Assembly: GCA_964573255.1 (NCBI GenBank)
Contig: CAZNJB010000094.1
Coordinates: forward strand, 1-5,124
DNA from: CAYNUJ01 sp964573255
GTDB lineage: Bacteria > Bacteroidota > Ignavibacteria > Ignavibacteriales > Melioribacteraceae
DNA: 5,124 bases
Direction of reading: 5' to 3'
Shown: piece by piece, positions 1 to 5,050 of the stretch
Numbering within the stretch: position 1 is the first letter of the stretch
Layout of the letters: each line of letters starts with the position of its first letter
The notes under the pieces: generated by a model
What the model was told of the DNA's origin: nothing
The model's input: only the letters and a program-made list of their open reading frames with translations
Database searches by the model: none
Made by a program: the position numbers and the translations under genes

Positions 1-553
1 TTTTATTCACATCTCGATATCCGAATCCCTTTTTAAAAATAACTTCGTCACCGCTTACGATTGCCATTGCAAGTCCGGGAATATTCCAATCGCTAATAGC
101 CTTCGCAACAAAATCATCAAAGCCCTGAAGCGCTTTTTTCGCTATTGCAGAGCGAGACTCAGAACGGATAATTTTAAATGGGAAATTTTGACCCGATTGA
201 GAAAATATTCCGCTTATCTGTAATCCATCATCCGATATTCTTCCCGTAAACATCGCATTTCCGGGAACGTTCGGCATTTTAAACTTCAGTTGGTCTCCCG
301 TCAAAGTGATTTCCGTTAGAGGAAGATCTTTTGCTCCTTGCAAAGGAATGGAAATATCTCCGGATAACAAATTATCATCGTTGATTGAAAAATCCACATA
401 AATTCCCAGTTCTAGCTCGGGAACTTCTATCTTTCCTTCCCAATGACCTTCCACCAACTGACAATATACATCAGTAGAAAAATTAAAAACATAGAAAAAA
501 AATAAAAACACCAATGCTATTTTTTTCATTCGAACCAAGGATAACTTACTCAT
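1..553 (-). CDS. Exported serine hydrolase, beta-lactamase (class C/PBP-like) family, 5' part only
   Basis: This is the N-terminal 184 codons of a gene whose remainder lies beyond the left edge. Residues about 9-28 form a Lys-led hydrophobic signal peptide (MKKIALVFLFFFYVF). Cleavage is probably just after the Cys-Gln region near residue 31; no good lipobox is visible. Residues about 34-130 are rich in alternating beta pattern (HWEGKIEVPELELGIYVDF, then GDISIP, LTGDQLKF, FTGRISDDG). This matches the lipocalin-like domain often placed before hydrolase domains in Bacteroidota. From about 140 the sequence becomes the start of a PF00144-type domain: FDDFVAKAISDWNIPGLAMA, IVSGDEVIFKKGFGYRDV. The catalytic SxxK and YxN motifs would lie outside the window, so activity cannot be assessed. 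The start at 553 was chosen over the in-frame ATG at 529 because AGGAG stands six bases before it. Substrate is unknown; esterase, peptidase or transpeptidase-like activity is possible. Confidence 0.85.
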   Translation of the reverse strand, partial: MSKLSLVRMKKIALVFLFFFYVFNFSTDVYCQLVEGHWEGKIEVPELELGIYVDFSINDDNLLSGDISIPLQGAKDLPLTEITLTGDQLKFKMPNVPGNAMFTGRISDDGLQISGIFSQSGQNFPFKIIRSESRSAIAKKALQGFDDFVAKAISDWNIPGLAMAIVSGDEVIFKKGFGYRDVNK

Positions 554-559
554 TCTTTT

Positions 560-564
560 CTCCT
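560..564 (-). promoter_or_regulatory. Shine-Dalgarno site of the beta-lactamase-family gene
   Basis: AGGAG on the minus strand, six bases before the ATG at 553. The alternative ATG at 529 has no comparable site, so this decides the start. A strong site of this kind argues against a classical Bacteroidetes host, where such sites are usually weak. Confidence 0.75.
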
Positions 565-600
565 AATAGTATGTAATCTATAAATACATTATTAGGCAAA

Positions 601-617
601 ATGCAATTTCTGTGCCA
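601..617 (-). promoter_or_regulatory. Candidate sigma-54 (RpoN) -24/-12 promoter
   Basis: The minus strand reads TGGCAC, five bases, TTGCAT. The GG and GC dinucleotides are exactly ten bases apart, as the RpoN consensus (TGGCAC-N5-TTGCW) requires. A start site about 12 bases beyond the GC falls near 591, giving a leader of about 38 bases before the ATG at 553. It lies in the gap between the esterase and the beta-lactamase-family gene and points at the latter. No activator-binding palindrome was recognised upstream. The match is strong in sequence, but function is inferred. Confidence 0.6.
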
Positions 618-761
618 CTTTATTATTCCATAGCTTTAATTCAGAACAAATTACTTTTAAATAGACCTCGTTTGAAGAAAAGGGAAGAAATTAGAAATAC
701 CCCCACCCTCCTTTCAACATTTTCCTTTAACAAAATCACCGGCAAAATTCATACTAAAATT

Positions 762-2663
762 TCACTTTATTATTTCCTCCAGCCAATTGTAATATTTTTT
801 CATTGTATTCGCACTCGCTTTTTCGTGACCTTTATTTTTCTCGTAAATTGCAGTTACATAGGCTCCGTTTTGTCCAAGCAAATCAACAAGTTTCTTTGTT
901 AAGCCAATTGGACAATTTCTATCCTCCTCTCCATGAAAAATAAAAATTCTCATTCCTTTGAAAGTTTCTAAATACTTTTCATCTAGAAAATTCGGTTCCT
1001 TTCCTCCGATTCCCCATTTATTTGCCAAATTAGGATGTCCGGAAAAAACAGACAGTGCAGCAAAACGTTTCGGCGTTTCGTAAAATGTGCGGTAAACGCC
1101 GTATCCACCCATAGAAAATCCGGAAAGAATAATTTTGCTTGTATCAATCGAATAATTTCTAATTACATCATTTAGTGCTTCGCGGATATCATCCTGAGCG
1201 TGATCTTTGCTATAAACATTGGATGTTCCTCTACCATAAGGCGCAAGTTCAATAAATTTTTCTGCAATTCCTTTCCTTGCTTCTAGAACGCCTTGGTCAT
1301 CTTGTCCGCTTCCGTGTAGAAAAACCAACAGAGGATATTTTTTATCTGGACTATAATTTTTCGGGATTTTTATTGAATAGGGTTGAAGGGTAGAATCGAT
1401 CCTGGATAAATATGCCCGTCTGAAAATTCCGCTTTTAACTTTCAACAAATCCTCTCCATATTCCGCAAAAGAGAGGAAGCGGTTAAATTCCCGCATCTTC
1501 ATTCTTAAAGGTCCCGCTGTTTCATAATCTTTTACTTTATAAATTTCTTTTCTAATTTCGTGTAACTTGAAAAGCAGAGTCACATAACTCCCATATGAAA
1601 TGTTTTTCCTTACATCTTGGATTTTTTGAAGACTTTCTTCTACATCAAATTGAGGTAAAACCGTAAATGGTAGTTCGGAAATCATTCTACCTTTGGTGTT
1701 AAAGACTTGTAATCTGTATCCACCGGAGCTCAAAGCGGAAACATTGACAGGAATCCTATTTTTTGTTAGCCCTTTAATAGCATTGATTAAATTTTTAGAA
1801 CGTCTAACAATCGTATTTTCACCCGTTAAAAGTTTATAATAAATTTTGTAAATAGTATCGGTGGAAGCAACTGTTGCAACATCAAGACTTACTCTTTCTC
1901 CTTCTTGTAAGTTATTCTTATTCAGAGCAGAGAAGAATTCAACTCCTTTACTGAGATTTGGTTCTTCAAAACCGATTACTTGATATTTACGTGGGGATTG
2001 CTCAGATTGAATTTTATCATCATATTTAACAAAATAATATGTATTTTCACAATCATCTGCAGCTTTTACAAAACAAATATTAAACCCTATCGATTCGAAA
2101 AACCACGGATGGAAAGGTGGAATTTCACTCCAGGGAATTAATATTTCGTAACCGCTTATGCCGTTAAAAGTTTTCGTTTCAAATTTTGTTTCTTTAAGTA
2201 TTTTAAATGAAATTTCCTTATTCCTATACCATATAAATTTTTTCTGCCACGAATTATTCCCTTTTTTCTGTGGTGTAAAACCCAAGACATAAAATTCTTC
2301 CGTAGCTTCACCCATTTCATTTGGAGAGGCAAGGACTAGTTGCACCCCATCCCCATTCTGATACCCCCTGTCACGGTAAATTATCGAACTGGTTTCAACC
2401 TCAATGAAAATATAAAAGAATTCTGTTCCGTAAGCCAACTTATAAGAAATGATATCTGTGGAGGCTTCACGCCCTCTATTTTCTTTATGATAAAAGTATC
2501 TTTTCTTCACTTTTTTAATCTGTGACTCTTCAAAGCCATCAATGACAGGTGAATATTCCAAGAATACTATTTTTGTCCGACTTTTATCAGATGTGTCTTT
2601 TTTCGTTACTTGTGAAAAAGTAAAATTGGTAAAGAATATCAAAAAAATAATTAATATTTTCAT
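762..2663 (-). CDS. Exported multidomain esterase: CBM9-like domain plus alpha/beta-hydrolase
   Basis: Complete 633-residue protein. Residues 1-18 are a signal peptide (MKILIIFLIFFTNFTFSQ), so it acts outside the cytoplasm. Residues about 33-232 resemble a family 9 carbohydrate-binding / DOMON-like domain, with GDGVQLVLASPNE near 104-116 and the hallmark GYEILIPWSEIPP at 171-183. Residues about 240-335 are a beta-rich linker (a Y-x-Y-like or Ig-like fold is possible). Residues 340-415 are helical and charged. Residues about 425-633 are an alpha/beta-hydrolase of the esterase/prolyl-oligopeptidase type: LVFLHGSG (oxyanion region, 446-453), nucleophile elbow GFSMGG with Ser517, Asp581 in HGEED, and His613 in KGHEK. 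All three triad residues are present. It is probably a polysaccharide-linked esterase (acetyl or feruloyl type) or a peptidase; the substrate is not readable. Only a weak ribosome site precedes the ATG and no promoter was recognised. The gene lies 208 bases upstream of the beta-lactamase-family gene, which has its own candidate promoter. Confidence 0.88.
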   Translation of the reverse strand: MKILIIFLIFFTNFTFSQVTKKDTSDKSRTKIVFLEYSPVIDGFEESQIKKVKKRYFYHKENRGREASTDIISYKLAYGTEFFYIFIEVETSSIIYRDRGYQNGDGVQLVLASPNEMGEATEEFYVLGFTPQKKGNNSWQKKFIWYRNKEISFKILKETKFETKTFNGISGYEILIPWSEIPPFHPWFFESIGFNICFVKAADDCENTYYFVKYDDKIQSEQSPRKYQVIGFEEPNLSKGVEFFSALNKNNLQEGERVSLDVATVASTDTIYKIYYKLLTGENTIVRRSKNLINAIKGLTKNRIPVNVSALSSGGYRLQVFNTKGRMISELPFTVLPQFDVEESLQKIQDVRKNISYGSYVTLLFKLHEIRKEIYKVKDYETAGPLRMKMREFNRFLSFAEYGEDLLKVKSGIFRRAYLSRIDSTLQPYSIKIPKNYSPDKKYPLLVFLHGSGQDDQGVLEARKGIAEKFIELAPYGRGTSNVYSKDHAQDDIREALNDVIRNYSIDTSKIILSGFSMGGYGVYRTFYETPKRFAALSVFSGHPNLANKWGIGGKEPNFLDEKYLETFKGMRIFIFHGEEDRNCPIGLTKKLVDLLGQNGAYVTAIYEKNKGHEKASANTMKKYYNWLEEIIK

Positions 2664-3030
2664 TTCATTTTCTAATTATTAATTTTTCAACTATTATGAC
2701 GAGATTTTCTAATAGATGTTGCAGAATTTGTATGAATAATAATCCCCCAAAAATAAAATACCCCAAATAGAGTATATCGATTATTAGATTTGATAATGTA
2801 GAGATAAACGTGCAGAAAAATTATGTGAGGGAGTTTTAAAAATGGTACCCCGGAATAGCCGAGGTTTTATTATTCAATAAAATTGCATGTGTACACTGAC
2901 ATATTGGGATAACACCGTAGCTCCGATTTGTCGGGTGAAAATTAGCTTAACAAGGAATTTAACCAATTACATCAATTATGTTTAAGATTCTCAAACTACC
3001 AATAATCAAATCTCTGAATACATTTAATCC
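2664..3030. other. Gene-free interval between esterase start and antitoxin end
   Basis: This 367-base stretch holds no credible coding region on either strand. Its left part (2664-2840) is the AT-rich upstream region of the esterase, with two G-rich runs on the minus strand near 2751-2765 but no promoter I would defend. Its middle (2847-2940) contains a decayed copy of the GIY-YIG-associated repeat. The right part (2941-3030) follows the antitoxin stop and shows no clear terminator. Confidence 0.6.
2847..2940. repeat. Degenerate, geneless copy of the GIY-YIG-associated repeat ends
   Basis: Two elements of the right-hand array recur here in the same order and direction. First, 2847-2865 is a hairpin with arms ACCCCGG and CCGAGGT, followed by TTTATTATT; it corresponds to the CCTCGG/CCGAGG terminator hairpin of the array. 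Second, 2915-2939 matches the array spacer at 4654-4678 in 21 of 25 positions. Three of the four differences are C-to-T changes, which partly unpair the stem. The gap between the two parts is about 50 bases here against 26 in the array. No endonuclease gene precedes it. The hairpin could also simply be an imperfect terminator for the toxin-antitoxin transcript, but the second match is hard to explain by chance. Confidence 0.55.
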
Positions 3031-3255
3031 TCAGTATTTTGATTTCCTACTTTCCTTTAAAATATCAACAATCTCACGATCACTTAATTTTAAATTAATC
3101 CCATTGACATCTAAAGGAGATTTTTTTTCTGGAACGGACTTCAATTCAAAAATAGAACCGTCCTTTCTTTTAATTATTACTTTTCCTTCTTTTTTTGCTT
3201 TATCAAGTAGCTTTGCCAAATTTTGTCTTGCCTCGCTATATGTATATGTATTCAT
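3031..3255 (-). CDS. Phd/YefM-type antitoxin, partner of the PIN toxin
   Basis: A 74-residue protein. The N-terminal half has the Phd/YefM pattern: YSEARQNLAKLLDKAKKEGK (residues 5-24), then IIKRKDGSIFELK. In this family that fold dimerises and binds operator DNA. The C-terminal tail LSDREIVDILKESRKSKY is a charged helix of the kind that wraps and neutralises the toxin. The gene starts two bases after the stop codon of the PIN gene, and its ribosome site (GAGG, 3263-3266) lies inside the toxin's last codons. The two are therefore one transcript and probably translationally coupled. The order is unusual, since in most type II systems the antitoxin comes first. Family assignment rests on motif and neighbour; it is likely the repressor of the palindrome upstream of the toxin. 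Confidence 0.8.
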   Translation of the reverse strand: MNTYTYSEARQNLAKLLDKAKKEGKVIIKRKDGSIFELKSVPEKKSPLDVNGINLKLSDREIVDILKESRKSKY

Positions 3256-3257
3256 CG

Positions 3258-3650
3258 CTATACCTCAATTACATTTATATTATTTTCCTTTGCAGTAATA
3301 ATTACTCCCTTATCTAAACTCATTATTTTTGCATTGAATCTTTTTGCACATTCAATAAAAAATGCGTCATATGCATATATGTTATTCATTACTGCTATCT
3401 CAAGCGCTTTCACAAGATCAACCTCAACTAAACGAAGAGGAATTTGAGCATAATATTCAATTGCCAATTTAGCATCATCTAAACTAATCCTATTTCTTTT
3501 AAACATTACTGAAAATGCATTTGCAATTTCATAGTGTAGCGAAATGGGAGCAATTAACTCCTCTCCTTTTGTAAGTTTAATTATCTTCTTCTTGTGTGCT
3601 TCGTTTGTGATAACAGAAATAATTATTGATGTATCAACTACTAAAGTCAT
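3258..3650 (-). CDS. PIN-domain ribonuclease toxin (VapC-like)
   Basis: A 130-residue protein of typical PIN-toxin length. The four acidic residues that bind the catalytic metal in this family are in place: Asp6 in VVDTSIII, Glu41 in SLHYEIANAF, Asp95 in YAYDAFFIECA and Asp113 in SLDKG. The family cleaves RNA, often tRNA or rRNA, to stop growth when the antitoxin is lost; the target here is unknown. It is the first gene of a two-gene operon, with the Phd/YefM-like antitoxin two bases downstream. The ATG at 3650 has only a weak ribosome site (GGCGA a few bases upstream), against a better one for the antitoxin. That would favour antitoxin excess despite the reversed gene order. A sigma-70 promoter and a palindromic operator lie directly upstream. 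The gene appears intact, and no frameshift is seen. Confidence 0.85.
   Translation of the reverse strand: MTLVVDTSIIISVITNEAHKKKIIKLTKGEELIAPISLHYEIANAFSVMFKRNRISLDDAKLAIEYYAQIPLRLVEVDLVKALEIAVMNNIYAYDAFFIECAKRFNAKIMSLDKGVIITAKENNINVIEV
3263..3266 (-). promoter_or_regulatory. Antitoxin Shine-Dalgarno site inside the toxin gene
   Basis: GAGG on the minus strand, seven bases before the antitoxin ATG at 3255 and within the last codons of the PIN gene. It fixes the antitoxin start and suggests coupled translation. It is better than the site in front of the toxin. Confidence 0.6.
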
Positions 3651-3668
3651 TAGTTCGCCATTATATTG

Positions 3669-3686
3669 TACTATTGTACAATAGTA
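3669..3686. promoter_or_regulatory. 18-bp perfect palindrome, probable toxin-antitoxin operator
   Basis: TACTATTGTACAATAGTA is its own reverse complement. It overlaps the first bases of the -10 box and covers the expected transcription start, ending 19 bases before the toxin ATG. This is the usual place for the autoregulatory operator of a type II toxin-antitoxin operon, bound by the antitoxin or the complex. The half-site TACTATTGT recurs at 3727-3735. Binding itself is inferred. Confidence 0.7.
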
Positions 3687-3711
3687 TAAATAAATTATAG
3701 ATAAAAATCAA
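3683..3711 (-). promoter_or_regulatory. Sigma-70-type promoter of the toxin-antitoxin operon
   Basis: The minus strand reads TTGATT (-35, 3706-3711), 17 bases, TATACT (-10, 3683-3688). Spacing is ideal and both boxes are close to consensus. The start would fall near 3676, inside the palindrome, giving a leader of about 25 bases. The -35 box lies in the arm of an inverted repeat (3702-3728), so both promoter boxes are embedded in symmetric DNA. Confidence 0.6.
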
Positions 3712-3735
3712 TTATTTATTGATTTTTACTATTGT
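3702..3735. repeat. Inverted repeat over the -35 box plus an extra operator half-site
   Basis: Arms TAAAAATCAA (3702-3711) and TTGATTTTTA (3719-3728) are perfect 10-bp complements around a 7-base loop. Directly adjoining is TACTATTGT (3727-3735), an exact copy of one half of the palindrome at 3669-3686, with identical starts 58 bases apart. This may be a second operator for cooperative binding. Alternatively it may act as a weak hairpin that insulates the operon. Confidence 0.5.
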
Positions 3736-4292
3736 CTCTCATTTCTGTTTAGTTTTTTCAAGCTTTTAAAGTTTTATTTAATCTCTAACTCACCTTTAAA
3801 TAATTTTATTTTTTACTCCCTATTATTTTCTTCTCCAAAAGCAATTAGAATTCATAAAAGTAATATCAAAATTTTATTTTCCCTTATGGATACAACGCAT
3901 TATTTCTAATTTTTTATTTTTAATTAAAATCTGATGCTCCCAATATGTTTGCTCCGTTCTTTCCAGATCGGAGAAAAATGCATCTAGACCAATTACCGCT
4001 TTATTCGTCATCTTCCCAGCCGTAAGCTCTACCTAATGAGAATTGAATTAATCATGTAATTCTTTACTGAATACTATTGTGTTACGATTCATAGAATCCT
4101 GCACGTTGTTTTGATTTATATATTCAAATCAATTGAAGTCATAATCCGAACTCGCGTAACGTACTTTATAAGGTTAGTTTATAAGGTGGGATAAATTGAG
4201 TAAAAATTAGCTAAAAATAAAGTAGTTATTTACTACTTATATTATGTTCAATTCCATCAATTCTGTTCCAAATTAATAAGTTTACTTGTAGA
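3736..4292. other. Gene-poor interval between toxin-antitoxin promoter and GIY-YIG array
   Basis: No convincing gene in this AT-rich stretch of 557 bases. A 45-codon minus-strand frame at 3874-4011 (starting MTNKAVIGLDAFF, with GGGAAG just before its ATG) is the best candidate, but it matches nothing I recognise. It could be a remnant of a larger gene. Small repeats are present: TACTATTGT at 4072-4080, the same 9-mer as the toxin-antitoxin operator half-site; a 7-bp inverted repeat TTGATTT/AAATCAA at 4111-4132; and TTTATAAGGT twice in tandem at 4165-4174 and 4178-4187. No tRNA or other RNA gene was seen. Confidence 0.5.
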
Positions 4293-4328
4293 CCGCAGCT
4301 TTGACACATCGGGGGAACCCCGGACCCA
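4293..4328. repeat. Diverged left boundary of the GIY-YIG array
   Basis: This segment aligns with 4654-4689 at the 361-base offset. CCGCAGC is kept, followed by a changed stretch (TTTGACACA in place of CCCGACTTG), then an unchanged TCGGGGGAACCCCGGACCCA at 4309-4328. The inner hairpin of the full spacer is lost here. The segment left of 4293 shows no match, so this marks the outer edge of the repeated DNA. Confidence 0.75.
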
Positions 4329-4595
4329 CTAAAATTCTTTCTCATTTTTCAATTTTATTACGTACTCAATTGCCTTCTTATAATTCTTCAGTTTCTTCAA
4401 GTAATGCTCTAATTTCATTGCTTCACTTCTGGAACGTAACTCAATGTATTCCAAGATCATCCAATTTTCTGAAGTACCTGTAAAGCCGTGGTGGGGTGAA
4501 TTATGTTCTGCTATCCTTCTTTGTAAATCAGATGTCTGCCCGATATAATGTCTCCCCCTATCCGATTCCAATATGTACACATAATACTTTTCCAT
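4329..4595 (-). CDS. Small UvrC-type GIY-YIG endonuclease-domain protein, copy 1
   Basis: An 88-residue single-domain protein of the size usual for stand-alone UvrC-like GIY-YIG proteins. Motifs in order: YYVYIL (4-9) and YIG (17-19), the two halves of the GIY-YIG signature; DLQRRIAEHN (23-32), with the catalytic-type Arg27 and His31; and AMKLEHYLKK (59-68), with the metal-binding-type Glu63. The family makes single metal-dependent DNA cuts. The cellular role of the small stand-alone members is poorly known, and some are linked to mobile DNA. The protein is identical to copy 2 except for the last residue (Phe here, Trp there). Four base differences lie in the final codons, one of them synonymous. 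The ATG at 4595 has no ribosome site at a usual distance. An intrinsic terminator ends immediately upstream, so expression is probably low or conditional. Confidence 0.85.
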   Translation of the reverse strand: MEKYYVYILESDRGRHYIGQTSDLQRRIAEHNSPHHGFTGTSENWMILEYIELRSRSEAMKLEHYLKKLKNYKKAIEYVIKLKNEKEF

Positions 4596-4605
4596 TTAAA
4601 TAAAA

Positions 4606-4630
4606 AAAACCTCGGGGATACCGAGGTTTT
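4606..4630. terminator. Bidirectional intrinsic terminator before GIY-YIG copy 1
   Basis: Perfect 10-bp stem AAAACCTCGG/CCGAGGTTTT around a 5-base loop. On the minus strand it is followed by more T residues; on the plus strand by CTCTTTTTT. It would end minus-strand transcripts coming from copy 2, only about ten bases before the start codon of copy 1, which would insulate each gene from its upstream neighbour. Confidence 0.75.
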
Positions 4631-4648
4631 CTCTTTTTTAATTTGTTG

Positions 4649-4689
4649 TGGGCCCGCAGCCCCGACTTGTCGGGGGAACCCCGGACCCA
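4649..4689. repeat. GC-rich folded spacer between copies 1 and 2
   Basis: A 41-base segment that can fold almost completely. An outer stem pairs TGGG-CCG (4649-4656) with CGG-CCCA (4682-4689), with one mismatch. Inside it sits CCCCGAC (4660-4666) against GTCGGGG (4669-4675). A competing hairpin can form from GTC-GGGG (4669-4676) and CCCC-GAC (4679-4686). Because both use GTCGGGG, only one can form at a time. It stands directly after the stop codon of copy 2, which ends at 4690. Function is unknown; a structured element end is a reasonable guess. Confidence 0.65.
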
Positions 4690-4956
4690 TTACCATTCTT
4701 TCTCATTCTTCAATTTTATTACGTACTCAATTGCCTTCTTATAATTCTTCAGTTTCTTCAAGTAATGCTCTAATTTCATTGCTTCACTTCTGGAACGTAA
4801 CTCAATGTATTCCAAGATCATCCAATTTTCTGAAGTACCTGTAAAGCCGTGGTGGGGTGAATTATGTTCTGCTATCCTTCTTTGTAAATCAGATGTCTGC
4901 CCGATATAATGTCTCCCCCTATCCGATTCCAATATGTACACATAATACTTTTCCAT
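4690..4956 (-). CDS. Small UvrC-type GIY-YIG endonuclease-domain protein, copy 2
   Basis: Same 88-residue protein as copy 1 apart from a terminal Trp, and with the same intact motifs (YYVYIL, YIG, Arg27, Glu63). Its stop codon is TAA where copy 1 has TAG. Visible bases of copy 3 match this copy exactly, so copies 2 and 3 form the younger or homogenised part of the array. The start codon is again preceded by a terminator hairpin (4967-4991) and lacks a properly placed ribosome site. All copies point the same way, and no other gene is found within a unit. Confidence 0.85.
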   Translation of the reverse strand: MEKYYVYILESDRGRHYIGQTSDLQRRIAEHNSPHHGFTGTSENWMILEYIELRSRSEAMKLEHYLKKLKNYKKAIEYVIKLKNEKEW

Positions 4957-4966
4957 TTAAATAAAA

Positions 4967-4991
4967 AAAACCTCGGGGATACCGAGGTTTT
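4967..4991. terminator. Bidirectional intrinsic terminator before GIY-YIG copy 2
   Basis: Exact repeat, 361 bases on, of the hairpin at 4606-4630: arms AAAACCTCGG and CCGAGGTTTT with T-rich runs on both sides. It would terminate transcripts of copy 3 just ahead of copy 2. Confidence 0.75.
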
Positions 4992-5009
4992 CTCTTTTTT
5001 AATTTGTTG

Positions 5010-5050
5010 TGGGCCCGCAGCCCCGACTTGTCGGGGGAACCCCGGACCCA
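5010..5050. repeat. GC-rich folded spacer between copies 2 and 3
   Basis: Identical to 4649-4689 at the 361-base offset, with the same outer stem and the same two mutually exclusive inner hairpins around CCCCGACTTGTCGGGG. It directly follows the stop codon of copy 3. Confidence 0.65.

Noticed and set aside
527..529. Alternative start of the beta-lactamase-family gene at the inner ATG
   Set aside because: It gives a tidy signal peptide but has no ribosome site, whereas the ATG at 553 has AGGAG six bases upstream.
690..725. Nine-codon minus-strand micro-frame with an AAAGGA site, between the hydrolase genes
   Set aside because: Too short and too closely spaced to its ribosome-like site, with nothing to support translation.
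612..902. Plus-strand open frame of 96 codons
   Set aside because: It runs antisense into the 3' end of the esterase gene and overlaps the sigma-54 site. It has no ribosome site and a low-complexity composition, so it is a shadow.
2978..3447. Plus-strand open frames opposite the toxin-antitoxin genes
   Set aside because: They are antisense to two well-supported genes, without ribosome sites or recognisable motifs.
4150..4190. Integron attC-like site (TAAC followed by GTTAG)
   Set aside because: The core boxes do not fit RYYYAAC and GTTRRRY, and no integrase or cassette structure is present.
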